A stretch of DNA of 64,000 nt from Crossaster papposus (taxonomy: Eukaryota > Echinodermata > Asteroidea > Velatida > Solasteridae): contig JBAIAA010001113.1 in the NCBI GenBank assembly GCA_037893245.1, positions 395,453-459,452 on the forward strand. The letters are read 5' to 3'. A model generated the notes under the pieces. That model was given only the letters and a program-made list of their open reading frames with translations. It searched no databases and was not told the origin of the DNA. Positions 50,801 to 57,241 of the stretch are shown here, piece by piece. The translations under genes were made by a program, and so were the position numbers. Position 1 is the first letter of the stretch; every line of letters begins with the position of its first letter.

Positions 50801-51348
50801 CTGTCTCGCACATTTTGTGAATCCAAGAAATGAATGAAATTACTTTGTACAAAAACAACCATTAAATAGCTCCCTGTGTCTTATTGATTTAAACAACTTG
50901 AATGATTTTGTAATCGGGTGTATTTTCTTGTCTTTTCCGTTCCACAGATTCCGAGGGGAATCGCAACACCACGACGGGTGCCTCAGTGTCCCCTCCCATG
51001 ACGTCAGAGCCCTCCAGCACCCTCCCCGGCTCCCAATTGGTCAATCCAAACCCCAGCTTCCCGGACCTAGGCCAATCGCCGATGACCAACGGCACCTGCT
51101 CCACGGATACATACCCGACCTACCACCCGGCCGACCAGCAGTACAGCTACGGCCCAAGTTGCTACTTTCGCTCCACCAACACGCGGCCCACGCCCTACTC
51201 GCGCGACGTGTCCTACATGAGAGACACGCGGTACTGTGGCAACGGCCTGGGCTACATGGGGCGGACCAATCCGCAGTTCACCTACGACCCCTCCACCATG
51301 ATGGGCGGTATCGATCCACGGAGAAACTACACACAACACATGGTCTGA
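8580..51348 (+). CDS. Tbx1/10: T-box transcription factor Tbx1/10, whole gene (8 coding exons)
   Basis: Nuclear DNA-binding transcription factor of the Tbx1/10 subfamily, which in chordates patterns pharyngeal endoderm and mesoderm. Joining 8580-8832, 20667-21036, 42158-42239, 44207-44398, 45465-45620, 47770-47837, 49683-49810 and 50948-51348 gives 1650 nt, that is 549 residues plus TGA, with phase-compatible GT-AG junctions throughout (intron phases 1,2,0,0,0,2,1). The T-box spans about residues 178-370. It contains [75 protein letters not shown] and [14 protein letters not shown], closest to vertebrate TBX1 rather than to Tbx2/3, Tbx15/18/22 or Tbx20. An eh1-like motif (residues 22-28) and a basic stretch KRRRLDEK (165-172) precede the T-box. 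The C-terminal 130 residues are Tyr/Pro/Ser/Thr-rich. The T-box exons are certain; the first exon and the exon 7 acceptor are less so. Confidence 0.93.
9517..9640. repeat. Family B foldback repeat, partial
   Basis: One arm only: TTAACCCAGAATGTGAATTT, then GATGTGAATTTAGAGCATTA and GATGTGATTTTGG. Confidence 0.7.
10418..10727. mobile_element. Family B foldback element, full length
   Basis: Nearly the whole 310 bp folds on itself. Ends CACTAGAAAGG and CCTTTCCTAGTG; both arms carry ATGTGATTTTGCATTC and GATGTGAATTTGGAGCAT in opposite directions. Possible 3-bp duplication ACA at the edges. Non-coding. Confidence 0.8.
12909..12972 (+). repeat. Perfect 32-bp tandem duplication
   Basis: Two identical adjacent copies of a 32-bp unit beginning TGGTCTGTCTTTCCTACTAG. 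Perfect identity suggests a recent event. Confidence 0.95.
14336..14506 (-). mobile_element. Family A MITE, right half only
   Basis: Preceded by TTAA (14332-14335), starts AGATGGGATACACCATTGG, and breaks off after the CAACCGG...GGACAG segment. Truncated before the GCGATCGC core. Confidence 0.8.
14880..15440. promoter_or_regulatory. CpG-rich island in intron 1
   Basis: Strongly CpG-rich start (14890-14950), then an open + frame 15053-15382 containing a donor-like GAG|GTACGG at 15287. Splicing from that donor to exon 2 would not keep frame (phase 0 against phase 1), so it is not a coding exon joined directly to exon 2. It could be an alternative promoter with a non-coding first exon, in which case translation might start at the internal ATG at 20780. 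Speculative. Confidence 0.3.
15670..15822 (+). repeat. Family H repeat, left part (split by a family A MITE)
   Basis: Matches the reverse complement of 30.65-30.83 kb (GAAGCCATTTTG.TCGTGTTCCCT, GATGGTGCCAGACTATTTTT). The remainder continues after the MITE at 16174-16260 (TTATTCATCAGAGAAGACT). Confidence 0.75.
15823..16173 (-). mobile_element. Family A MITE, full length, inserted in family H repeat
   Basis: Complete copy with both ends and an intact core hairpin (GCGATCGC, short spacer, GCGATCGC at 15986-16007). It splits a family H repeat whose uninterrupted paralogue lies at 30.59-30.83 kb. Confidence 0.88.
16174..16260 (+). repeat. Family H repeat, right part
   Basis: Continuation of the family H copy interrupted by the family A MITE at 15823-16173. 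Confidence 0.7.
16825..17213 (+). mobile_element. Family A MITE, full length
   Basis: Complete copy, opposite in orientation to the one 650 bp upstream, with the GCGATCGC hairpin at 16985-17008. Flanks read CTAA and TTAA. Confidence 0.88.
18235..18445. promoter_or_regulatory. GC-rich block in intron 1, candidate regulatory element
   Basis: A compact block of higher complexity in AT-rich surroundings, flanked on the left by a poly(C) run. It includes TGATTAAGCG and ATCGATGTAATAA, homeodomain-like words. No open frame of note. Candidate conserved non-coding element only by composition. Confidence 0.2.
19256..19572 (+). mobile_element. Family A MITE
   Basis: Both terminal repeats present (AAAGGTAGGATACACCATT and AATGGTGTATACTACCTTT). 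The central GCGATCGC section is missing. Left flank TTAA. Confidence 0.88.
20090..20300 (+). mobile_element. SINE-like element with tRNA-like B box
   Basis: Contains GGTTCGAACCCC (a pol III B-box-like word) at 20127-20138, then GGGTTTTCAGTC, GGTTTTCCTCCCACC, TACCTTCTTATCATT and GAGCTACAGTGCCTA, ending near an AT-rich tail. Shares its body with the reverse copy at 36.2 kb. Sits 370 bp before exon 2. Likely a tRNA-derived SINE; no obvious A box was found. Confidence 0.65.
20667..21036 (+). CDS. Tbx1/10: Tbx1/10 exon 2 (linker, basic NLS-like stretch, start of T-box)
   Basis: Acceptor TCTCCCAG|TT and donor GGAAG|GTGAGT bound 370 nt, entering in phase 1 and leaving in phase 2. Residues 85-163 are Ser/Gly/Asp-rich (for example [14 protein letters not shown]) and look disordered. 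KRRRLDEK at 165-172 is a probable nuclear localisation signal. The T-box then starts with [16 protein letters not shown] and runs to [11 protein letters not shown]. The intron inside the AGR/RMFP boundary is a conserved T-box family position. GC content and CpG density rise sharply relative to flanking introns. Confidence 0.96.
22598..22912 (+). repeat. Diverged duplication, period about 185 bp
   Basis: Two blocks share GGACGTAGAA(A)CAATA, GAACAATAG or GGACAATAG words, CGTGTACAAAACATATGGGA against CGTGTACGAAACCTATGGGA, and AGGGACAATA. Function unknown. Confidence 0.7.
24180..24484. mobile_element. Family B foldback element
   Basis: Same two-arm structure as the 10.4-kb copy, with the left outer end lost. 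The two arms meet around 24295-24350. Confidence 0.8.
25511..25827 (+). mobile_element. Family A MITE with TTAA on both sides
   Basis: Bounded by TTAA at 25507-25510 and 25828-25831. Core deleted, and the ACCCCC segment has expanded into a long C run (25750-25768). Confidence 0.88.
27380..27525. repeat. Short inverted-repeat element
   Basis: AAATCTAAATCTAAATTTGC near the left end pairs imperfectly with a segment near 27495-27522 (GACTAAGTG, AGATTCAGATTC). A GTCAAAAATGAC palindromic word lies inside. Confidence 0.5.
28689..28896 (+). repeat. G-rich element with GGGGCGTAGCGAGG end
   Basis: Starts CAGGGGCGTAGCGAGG, a terminus type seen in many hAT-like MITEs, followed by about 110 nt that are almost only G with a few T, C and A. 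The right end appears cut off where a family A MITE begins. Translations give meaningless polyGly/polyPro frames. Confidence 0.6.
28897..29100 (-). mobile_element. Family A MITE, right half
   Basis: Starts CTAGGATATACACCATTGG, continues to TTCGCGATCGCC and stops at the core. It lies directly against the end of the G-rich element at 28.69-28.9 kb. Confidence 0.82.
30590..30830 (-). repeat. Family H repeat, uninterrupted copy
   Basis: Reverse-oriented relative of the 15.7-16.3 kb repeat with no MITE in it, so it serves as the empty-site form. Begins CAGTCTTCTCTGATGAATAA. Confidence 0.75.
31219..31365 (+). mobile_element. Family A MITE, internally deleted
   Basis: Both terminal repeats flank only about 110 bp, including unrelated sequence and a poly(C) run (31301-31323). 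Confidence 0.8.
33057..33473 (-). other. Unrecognised 138-codon open frame on the minus strand
   Basis: Longest stop-free minus-strand frame in intron 2 that is not obviously repeat-derived. The predicted product is basic in part ([15 protein letters not shown]) with a plausible amphipathic section ([18 protein letters not shown]). No family recognised. It could be a fragment of a retrocopy or transposon gene, or chance. A poly(T) run at 32796-32809 on the + strand would be a poly(A) tail for a minus-strand retrocopy, but lies 250 bp beyond the stop with a G run beside it. Confidence 0.2.
34595..34672. repeat. Family B fragment
   Basis: Terminal portion AGGAAAGGGCATGATG...GCATTCAAAGCGAACACGG only. 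Confidence 0.6.
34766..34882. mobile_element. Family I short inverted-repeat element
   Basis: Left GTCCGAATTTGCTTGGCTG and right AGCCAAGTAATTCGGGCAC pair; inside, ACACAAGTCT and AGACTTGTGTGT also pair, so the whole element is a long hairpin. Confidence 0.72.
35944..36180 (+). repeat. Tandem simple repeat, AATCACAAGTC unit
   Basis: Units of 9-11 bp (AATCACAAGTC, sometimes with an extra A), regular at 35.94-36.04 kb and decaying rightward (AATCACAAATT, AATCGCAAGTT). Adjoins the reverse SINE. Confidence 0.9.
36186..36425 (-). mobile_element. SINE-like element, reverse copy
   Basis: Read on the minus strand: GGGTTTTCAGTCCCTGCC, GTTTTCTTCCTACCTCTA, CTTCTCATTGTCTTCTC and GAGCTACAGTGCCTATAGG match the 20.1-kb copy. 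It immediately follows the simple repeat at 35.94-36.18 kb. Confidence 0.65.
37216..37605. mobile_element. Foldback element carrying a tRNA-like sequence
   Basis: About 50-bp inverted ends (TTTTTCCCAAACAGGTTTGC... and GCAAACCTGTTTGGGAAAAA, extended by TCATGAATTATTCAGTAGTT and its complement), with GGGCCGGTGGC directly repeated at 37205-37215 and 37606-37616. Inside is a tRNA-like sequence on the minus strand. Confidence 0.72.
37370..37446 (-). pseudogene. tRNA-like sequence or degenerate tRNA gene
   Basis: On the minus strand GTAGTGTAGTGGATAGTGG resembles a D-arm/A box, and GATCCCGGGTTCGAATCC is a good T-arm/B box. The acceptor stem does not close well and I could not fix an anticodon, so it is more likely a tRNA-derived repeat module than a working tRNA gene. 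Confidence 0.5.
37726..38085 (+). mobile_element. Family A MITE interrupted by an insertion
   Basis: TTAA at 37722-37725, left half up to about 37857, then about 165 bp of foreign sequence starting with TTTTA repeats, then family A sequence again from about 38026 (TATTTACTATAAATATGAACC). The right end is decayed. Confidence 0.75.
38750..38996. mobile_element. Family C inverted-repeat element
   Basis: Ends with CCAATTTCATGGAACTGCT and AGCAGCTCCATAAAATTAGC. Contains repeated GTGCTTAGCA words near both ends. Non-coding; short frames within it are not genes. Confidence 0.75.
40877..41053. mobile_element. hAT-like MITE with poly(C)
   Basis: Ends CAGTGGCGGATCTACG and CTAGATCCGCCACTG, flanked by GACAC on both sides (40872-40876 and 41054-41058). 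The CAGTGGCGG terminus is typical of non-autonomous hAT elements. Contains a long C run. Confidence 0.8.
41266..41357. mobile_element. Family I short inverted-repeat element
   Basis: TGGCTACGGCTTAAAATTACA pairs with the segment ending GAGCCGTAGCCA. The middle (GTGGTTGCAGCTGCAGCCAC) is palindromic and resembles the 34.8-kb copy. Confidence 0.72.
41642..42020 (-). mobile_element. Family A MITE just upstream of exon 3
   Basis: Complete copy with TTAA on both sides (41638-41641 and 42021-42024) and a core hairpin with one mismatch (GCGATCGT...GCGATCGT). It ends about 135 bp before the exon 3 acceptor. Confidence 0.9.
42158..42239 (+). CDS. Tbx1/10: Tbx1/10 exon 3 (T-box)
   Basis: Short 82-nt exon between TTTTCACAG|ACG and CCCG|GTAAGT, entering in phase 2 and leaving in phase 0. 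It encodes residues 208-235: [20 protein letters not shown] followed by [12 protein letters not shown] and MDFVP are core T-box signatures, and the choice of residues ([14 protein letters not shown]) is that of Tbx1/10. A family A MITE ends only about 135 bp upstream of the acceptor. Confidence 0.97.
42735..43065 (-). mobile_element. Family A MITE in intron 3
   Basis: Lacks the first about 20 bp; otherwise complete to TGTATCCTACCTCTTAA. One arm of the core is deleted. Confidence 0.85.
43303..43479. mobile_element. Inverted-repeat MITE in intron 3
   Basis: About 39-bp terminal repeats: AAGAACTCCCGATTCAG...GATTCCAGCG on the left and its near-complement ending CGGGAGTTCTTG on the right, with a loop of about 95 bp. 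Superfamily unknown. Confidence 0.8.
44207..44398 (+). CDS. Tbx1/10: Tbx1/10 exon 4 (T-box)
   Basis: 192 nt, phase 0 at both ends, between TTTCCAG|GTA and GGTCAC|GTGAGT. Residues 236-299 begin [20 protein letters not shown] and continue [37 protein letters not shown] and LLDDNGH. This is the most conserved part of the T-box. [20 protein letters not shown] is nearly identical to vertebrate TBX1. Confidence 0.98.
44399..45464 (+). other. Intron 4
   Basis: Phase 0 intron of 1066 bp. A short direct duplication occurs around 44780-44930 (CGAATCCAC and the phrase with TTTTAACAA, AGAGTG and GTCATA each repeat). Nothing else identifiable. Confidence 0.9.
45465..45620 (+). CDS. Tbx1/10: Tbx1/10 exon 5 (T-box)
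   Basis: 156 nt, phase 0 at both ends, between CCAATACAG|ATT and CATCGG|GTGAGT. Residues 300-351 start [18 protein letters not shown], then a short variable loop [15 protein letters not shown], then [28 protein letters not shown] is the family hallmark near the DNA-contact and dimer surface. The donor GGGTGAGT is strong. Confidence 0.98.
45621..47769 (+). other. Intron 5
   Basis: Phase 0 intron of 2149 bp with one copy of repeat family G (46024-46190) and a purine-rich block at 46.45-46.53 kb. No further exons seen. Confidence 0.9.
46024..46190 (+). repeat. Family G repeat (intron 5)
   Basis: Shares with 53.43-53.61 kb, in inverse orientation, the words GACGCAATGATAAAA, AAATTTATTCGTATACA, TTCAAAATTCGTTCGGA and AAAAGCACGGACAACCCAAT. 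Confidence 0.75.
47770..47837 (+). CDS. Tbx1/10: Tbx1/10 exon 6 (end of T-box)
   Basis: 68-nt exon between TTTATTTCACAG|ATA and GACTG|GTGAGT, entering in phase 0 and leaving in phase 2. Residues 352-373 are [17 protein letters not shown] then CDPDD, the conserved end of the T-box. Read through the donor, the next codon would be TGG (Trp), as in vertebrate DPEDW. Spliced to exon 7 it becomes TGT (Cys). Confidence 0.96.
47838..49682 (+). other. Intron 6
   Basis: Phase 2 intron of 1845 bp, AT-rich, with a richer block at 48.37-48.61 kb that was considered as an exon and rejected. A short repeat containing CTTCGGCTC at 49.23-49.36 kb resembles sequence at 63.46-63.53 kb. Confidence 0.85.
49683..49810 (+). 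CDS. Tbx1/10: Tbx1/10 exon 7 (post-T-box linker)
   Basis: 128 nt, entering in phase 2 after a pyrimidine/GT-rich tract ending CTATTATAG, and leaving in phase 1 at CCCAA|GTGAGC. It encodes residues 374-416, including [19 protein letters not shown] and [14 protein letters not shown]. The stretch RTRNHHRP...SRSRP lines up with WPRNHRPG...ARSRN of vertebrate TBX1, which supports the frame. The junction Cys in place of the usual Trp is odd. A next acceptor at 49690 would give a stop codon, so 49683 is preferred. A family C repeat begins about 20 bp after the donor. Confidence 0.82.
49811..50947 (+). other. Intron 7
   Basis: Phase 1 intron of 1137 bp. Its first quarter is a family C inverted-repeat element. 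The rest is AT-rich without recognisable features. Confidence 0.9.
49832..50087. mobile_element. Family C element abutting the exon 7 donor
   Basis: Same family as 38.75 kb (CCAATTTCATGGAGCTGCT... AGCAGCTTCATAAAATCAGC). Begins about 20 bp after the intron 7 donor. Confidence 0.78.
50948..51348 (+). CDS. Tbx1/10: Tbx1/10 exon 8 (C-terminal domain and stop)
   Basis: Terminal coding exon, 401 nt, acceptor TTTTCCGTTCCACAG|ATT, ending in TGA at 51346-51348. Residues 417-549 are rich in Ser, Thr and Pro, then in Tyr ([51 protein letters not shown]), ending RRNYTQHMV. No known domain; probably a disordered transactivation or co-factor region. GC content is clearly higher than in flanking DNA. Confidence 0.94.
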
Positions 51349-53427
51349 TGACTGCTGGAACTGCTTTTCACATTATAGTATATTCATAAGAAGTAATAAC
51401 TAATAATGATTATGACAAAAAGCAATGAAGACAAAAATGTAGATAATTGCAAGCTTTTCTCGCACAACAAACCATGGCAACCATTCGACGGGGAACACTG
51501 TAAAACCACAACAGGTTTCAGGTTTTTAGCTTTAACATTCAGAATAACGGTGGCTGAGAATATTCAATCAGACAGTAACACCATTTTGATAATTCGTTTT
51601 GATTGGTTTTCAACCCAAGCACTTGATTATAAACTGTCTAGGCGTTATCACAAATCGATCTTTAAGGGATCTGTCGGTTAAGTTAGATCGCAGGTGTTCA
51701 AGATGCATGGCAGACGAGTCCAAAGACGCTTTATCAATGGCAAGGCCTTACGATGGTTTGTTTGGAAGGTCCCGAAGCGGCTAAATGCAAAACAAATTCG
51801 ATATTATATTAGCCAGGGACCATCTGCGCCAGTTACGCTCAGTGACAACAAAATGTCCCCCGAGTTGTTTTTTTCGTTTGCCATGGGACTTGACCAACCC
51901 TAGAGGTACTAGTTTGTTTTGGTTTTTATTTTTTTAGCGGCTCATTCCGTTTAAACAAATAACAACTGTCGTGCGTTCGTGCGCGAAGTACCAAGCTGGT
52001 GTACGTCAACTGAAGAAACTAGTTTTGAAGTTCAGGCGATGAGACCCGGGAGAACCGGCTGACACCGGTTTAGACTACTCCCGACCGACCCCAACTGGTT
52101 TAATATTGGGACGTGTGAAGTGTGGTTGGATACGTTCGACCAGAGTCGGTCGCGTTGGCTTTCCGGAGCCTGATGTCCAAGTGAATCGCGCCGAGTCTGT
52201 AAGGCGCGCGCGCGTGAGGAGCCGGCGGGAGCGGGGAGCGTCCTTCGACGGTGAGGAATCAGTTCACACCCGGTGCCTTATCATCGTCATTACCGTCATC
52301 ATCATTACCATCATCCCCGTTCGTCTTCATCCATCTCGTCCTCATTAGCTGCCGTCTTCCTTGCAATAAGTAAAAGGGCATGGCTACGGCACGTGACTAT
52401 AGGACTTCCAACACACTCCGTCACCCGTTGACAAACGCGGATGTAACTTCCCGGGCGAAACGGCGTATAAAATGCCCCGCGCCGCTCAGCGCCGGTTCGC
52501 CGTGTATCGACATTGATGGGGCACCGAGGCTTGAGCCCTCTCGGCAGGAAAGGGGGTTCAAACGAGGTGACGTTTAGCATTTGCACCGTTCTTTGACTGT
52601 ATAGCTGGGGGGGGGGGGACCTGACGGTTTCTGATTACTTCAAAACCCCAAACTTGGCCATTTGTGCGAGGTGTGGAGTGATTAGGCTTGGTCATAGAGC
52701 TTCCAACTTGGATAGCCATGAACTCGGGGGTAGTTTGGGGTTTGATGGTGTCCAAGTTGATTGACCAGAACTTGCCGTATCATATCGTCACGCCCTCAAG
52801 CACTACTTACGAAGCAAACACGATTGGTCGCATTTTAATATCCATGTGTCTTGGGTACCAAAAAAACAAAACAGAAATAGATAATTCAAACTAGATGAGA
52901 AATTACTCGAGTTAATTAGTTCAATTCGGTTGAATGCGAGACATAAGTTTAAGATTGGATTCCCCAACCTGTACAGTAAAGTAAAGAAACAGAGCTTGGA
53001 TCTAAAAAATACATTATTTAAACGATGTTCTGCTCCTAATGAGAATTGTTTATTTTGTTTTCTTAACTAGACTGTATTCAATCCGTTTTGCAAAGGATAT
53101 TCAGTCGTATAAGATGCAACTTGTACAGAGGTTATTTTCTATTTTTGTTTTATATAAAAAAAAGAGTCTGGTTTCCAGCCCGACTTTTGGGCAATACAGT
53201 GTACATAATTTGAGAACTGTACATACATGTAATTATGTTCGTAAAAAAAAGACGAGACAATCTATATAGGTGGGACATGGTTATATGCAAATTGTTACTG
53301 ACATCAGCGTTGTCTTGCCGGCCATGCGCACACGGCGACATAACATGACGTCACGGTTTGATTAGCATAATTATGTCATTCTATATGAACACGGAATGTT
53401 AACGGAATCAGACTCAGTGGTAATAAA
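51349..53427 (+). other. Probable 3' UTR and flank of Tbx1/10
   Basis: Sequence after the stop codon. No AATAAA occurs in the first 2 kb. The first good candidate poly(A) signal is AATAAA at 53422-53427, so either the 3' UTR is long or a variant signal is used nearer the stop. A CpG-rich block with a TATA-like sequence sits inside this span (52.1-52.6 kb). The end of the transcript is a guess. Confidence 0.3.
52100..52580 (+). promoter_or_regulatory. CpG-rich block with TATA box, candidate promoter
   Basis: CpG-dense sequence at 52130-52260 and 52380-52520. GGCGTATAAAATGCCCC places TATAAAA at 52466-52472, followed by a GC-rich stretch, the classic layout of a TATA promoter on the + strand. 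No coding exon is recognisable immediately downstream. It lies 0.75-1.2 kb after the Tbx1/10 stop. Confidence 0.35.
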
Positions 53428-53433
53428 GTAAGG

Positions 53434-53606
53434 TTTAAAATTGGGTTGTCCGTGCTTTTTCCAAATTTAGAAATTCTTTTCCGAACGAATTTTGAATGAA
53501 GACGTTGTAATGTATACGAATAAATTGGATTTTTGGCATTGGCCTCCTTTGCACATTGTTACAAAGTTGTTTTTTTTATCATTGCGCCAATTGTGCGCTC
53601 CAATTC
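53434..53606 (-). repeat. Family G repeat (3' flank)
   Basis: Inverted partner of the intron 5 copy. A perfect 12-bp-stem hairpin follows it at 53631-53657. Confidence 0.75.
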
Positions 53607-53630
53607 CTCGATGCTGTCTGGGACTCCCAT

Positions 53631-53657
53631 GAATTAGGAGCGGGACGCTCCTAATTC
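53631..53657. repeat. Perfect hairpin, 12-bp stem
   Basis: GAATTAGGAGCG, loop GGA, CGCTCCTAATTC. Next to the family G repeat; probably part of a mobile element rather than a terminator. Confidence 0.85.
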
Positions 53658-54678
53658 AAAATTTAAATGTAATTAATTAACTACTCGCCTTTGGCCGATT
53701 TGTTTCGTTGGATGTCTCATTCGAAAGCTCATAACAAATACAATGCTAGAAAATTATCAATTCAATTTGAAAAATCTATTTGTCAAGGTGCAACCCCCTA
53801 TAAAAGCACGGACACACCAACTTTAATGTCAATGCATCTCTTCCAATAGAACGTATATCTCAGGAATGTGACTGTTGGGCTGAAAAAACCTTCTTAGCAT
53901 GATAGTATTCCGCTTAAAGAGAAATATCCCCAAATAACACTGCATATAGTTGTACACAGAAGTTTCTTTAGGTAATTCACATAGTTTGCGTGCGTTCAAA
54001 CCATTTGCCTTCATTGGTGTTCAATCAATGATGCAATCTGTTTACGTTAAAAACAAAGCCATTTGCTCAATACAAATTAATTTCGTATCAGGAACCAGTA
54101 TGTACATTGTATTATTGTTCTACCGACCTGCCAATGTGACATTGAATTATATGCACTATAACGATGGGCTTCGTATTTAAAATAAAGATTGAAAGATAAG
54201 ATTTTAATTAAACAATAATTGATATACTTTGACAGGATCAGCAGTACTGATTTTGACCAAACATGTATCAATTAGTTTGGTTTGGGGAACAAATTCGGTT
54301 TCAGACTGTATAGAGAACAAAACAAGGTCAAATGTCATGCGACCCCTGTCACATCGTTACAAGTCGCCCCCCCCCCCAAAAAAAAAAAAATTAAAAAAAA
54401 ATTAAAAAAAAAAAGAAGAAGAAGAAGAAGAGATTACAAATAATGATAAATAACTAAATAAATATCGGCTTTGTTTTTGTTTGGCCTTAGGCCTCGGGTT
54501 TGTGTTTCTAGGTCCTTGTCATGGGAAGCACGTGCTAATTGTATGGGGACATATTATGTGAACATGAAATCACAATGAGGCAAAAAACAGAGTTTGCCCA
54601 TTTTGGATAAAGTGTTAATGCTCTAATTAGGCTATAGCCCCGTATATCGGTTCATTTGCACTTACCTGTACAAGTACT

Positions 54679-54934
54679 GGGCCCAATTTCACGGCACTGC
54701 TGAGCACACGATTGTCTGCTAACCGAGCCTCCGTCTATTTCATGGGGACCGTAAGCAGTAAGCACAGAAAAAGGCACGCTTAACCTAGCGGAAACATTTG
54801 CTTAATATCAGTGACGTAACAGTAGAATCTCCATGCGCGCGCAAACGTTAGCACAAAAAGCCGTGAAATAGAGGTTAACTAAAGTTAGCACAACTTTTCC
54901 GCTAACTGTTAAGCAGCGCCGTGAAATTGGGCCC
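54679..54934. mobile_element. Inverted-repeat element with GGGCCCAATTTCACGG ends
   Basis: Terminal repeats GGGCCCAATTTCACGGC and GCCGTGAAATTGGGCCC are perfect. Related in its ends to family C, but with a different interior. Confidence 0.85.
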
Positions 54935-55339
54935 TGGCTTTATGCAGAAGCCTTGCTCAAAGTGACTGATACTAAACACCCTGTAAAATTATTTCGCCTG
55001 AAATGGTATTATTCGGGAAAATACAAATATAGATCTTGGTTTATGGAGTGTACCCGCGGGCGCAGTTTATTTACGTGTGCATTAAACGGAATACAGTCCA
55101 GCTGAGGTTAAACAATTATCTTTTTTTAATTTTTAATTTCTTTTAAATTTTTTTAATCTATAGAAACCTGAAAGTTCAACGGGTTATTTTGTTTTTAAAA
55201 ACCTACTAAAAATGTTGAACACTTTTGTTGCTTCAAAAGAATAGAAAATAATGACATAAAAAGAAACGATTCTATAAATAACGTTAATTAATCTGGATCC
55301 GGTGAAGCAGAAGTCCTAAGTAAATTCTGCCACTTTACA

Positions 55340-55478
55340 GACTTTTCACCGTAAACAAATACGGTTTATCAGTAAATACAACTACGGTCCGACCGTAACA
55401 AATACGGTTTACAGGCGGCACCTTGCTGCACGCCGTTTGACCGTAAATTTTACGGGTAATTTTGTTTTTACAGTGTAT
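55340..55478. repeat. Inverted-repeat fragment rich in CCGTAA/TTACGG
   Basis: Dense in ACCGTAA, ATACGGTTTA, CCGTAAATTTTACGG and ending TTTTTACAGTGTA. Resembles the ACAGTGTA-ended MITE fragments common in animal genomes. Only one end was found. Confidence 0.5.
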
Positions 55479-55980
55479 AGGCGAACCAAAGGTTTTGAGA
55501 ACTCCACAAGACGTTTTCACCTACTGTCATATTTACCGCAGTTTCCATCGTGACAAAACGTCACAGACAGATTTTTGTTTTATTTATGACGTCCAATTTA
55601 GAGTGTTCTTACATACTATAGCCTTAAGCCTTGCATGCGAGAAAAAAAATATAAGAGACAGGTTGATGTTCTGGCAATATGTTCACGACAAATGTTCATT
55701 GCGTATTGAATTCTTAGTCATCTCGCTTAGGAATAATGTAAATGATGATAAATACATCGGATTCCATCCATCATTAACAATTTTAAGATGCCTTCAAGCT
55801 TTGTCCGTTGAATACTCTTTTGTTGGAAAAAGATATGTGTCCGAATGTTCTTCTTTAATTGGATGTATTTTTTGTTGAATAAAAAAAAACACTTTATAAG
55901 CATCGGAGTTACACTTGGTTGTAGTGTGTTATTTCCATTTTATGCATAGGAAAAGAAGAGAAGTTATTTTGTTTTATACA

Positions 55981-56141
55981 CTAGTGGTGTAACTACGGGG
56001 TGGTCGGAGGTCCGTGCCCCTCGGGTCCCCCATTTGTTGCGCACAAACAATACATCAACAATTATTGCCATTCATTACCCCTTGGAAAATTGGTGCATCT
56101 CCAGGTGCCCTCACTACATAAACCCTACAGTTACGCCACTG
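55981..56141. mobile_element. hAT-like MITE with perfect 8-bp target duplication
   Basis: Ends CTAGTGGTGTAACTACGGG and CCCTACAGTTACGCCACTG, flanked by TTTATACA at 55973-55980 and 56142-56149. The 8-bp duplication and the AGTGGYGTAAC terminus point to hAT. Confidence 0.88.
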
Positions 56142-56207
56142 TTTATACAACGCCTGAACAAATATATCTGTCATCTGACTGTTGGATTGTGGATCACGTG
56201 TCGTTAA

Positions 56208-56541
56208 AGGTAGAATACACCATCTGCAGATATCGAACATTTTTACTACCGAATTATTACGAAATAGCTTACTTATTTGAAACTAAATAAAGATTGTAGG
56301 AATCCAGCAAAATTATTGCGCTAGATATTCTTCAATTATTGTTCGCCGGACGGCGATCGCGAAAAAAACCCAAGAGCAACTTAAGAACCACTGCCCGACG
56401 CCGGTTAAAAACGAACGCTGTTTTTCTTGCTTTTCCTAGCATCCATGATTGTAAAACTTCGGACAGGTCAGTTGAACAATATTAACTATAAATACAACTC
56501 CCAAAATCCACCCATTCATGATAATTCAAGCAATTACCAAT
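56208..56541 (+). mobile_element. Family A MITE
   Basis: TTAA at 56204-56207, left end AGGTAGAATACACCATCTG, runs to AATTACCAAT and loses the final terminal repeat. The right arm of the core (CGGCGATCGCG) is kept. Confidence 0.85.
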
Positions 56542-56784
56542 TTGTTCCGATCTACATACAGCATGGCCTCACGATTCCATTACGCGGTCACATGATTGAT
56601 GGCTCTGACCAATCAAACCAAGTTGATTTTGTTCAGGTGTTGTCTAAAATAAATGTTCATTCGGCGACAGGTGGAATGTTTCATCTGCGACGTCATCAAA
56701 ACTGTCACCTCATAAAATTACTCTTACCGTTGCACTCATAAACATTCATTAGTTTTGCAATAGACCTTATACACAGCCTAGCGA

Positions 56785-56877
56785 CCATCTTAGAGGGCAT
56801 ATTTTGTACCGCAATGAATGCACAGAAGGTTCAATGACATGCAAAGGCATTGTCCTCTAAGATGGCTGCATGGTCCA
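56785..56877. repeat. Short inverted repeat around CATCTTAGAGG
   Basis: CCATCTTAGAGGGCA and TGTCCTCTAAGATGG form a 13-15 bp inverted pair about 75 bp apart, MITE-like. Confidence 0.55.
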
Positions 56878-57241
56878 TGGATTGAAATGTTGACCAACTA
56901 GCGACAATATACATCAGCGTTGTGTCCATTGGTCTTGTTGTCCAACGCTTGGAATCAGGGACGGGACCGGGTTAGGTTCTAATGGGGGCGGGTTAGCACC
57001 TAAGGCGAGGACATACAGGTACTTCTAGTATCGTTCTCCTTGTTTGCGCCCTAGGGGTCAGGTTGTCATTAAAGCTAAAGTTTACCATTTGCAGCTTTCC
57101 AAATAGTAACTAACCAAATTACTGTTGAAAAGCTTGCTTGCTGCCATGATGCTAACGATACTAAACTCACTGTAAAATTATTCTTTCTGAAATGCTGGTC
57201 ATTTCTGGTCATCTCAGAGACGCATTTTTGGAAATGTCCGT

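Noticed and set aside
55462..55878. 138-codon + strand frame
   Set aside because: Cys/Phe/Ile-rich translation of AT-rich DNA, no motif, starts at the edge of an inverted repeat. Not supported as a gene.
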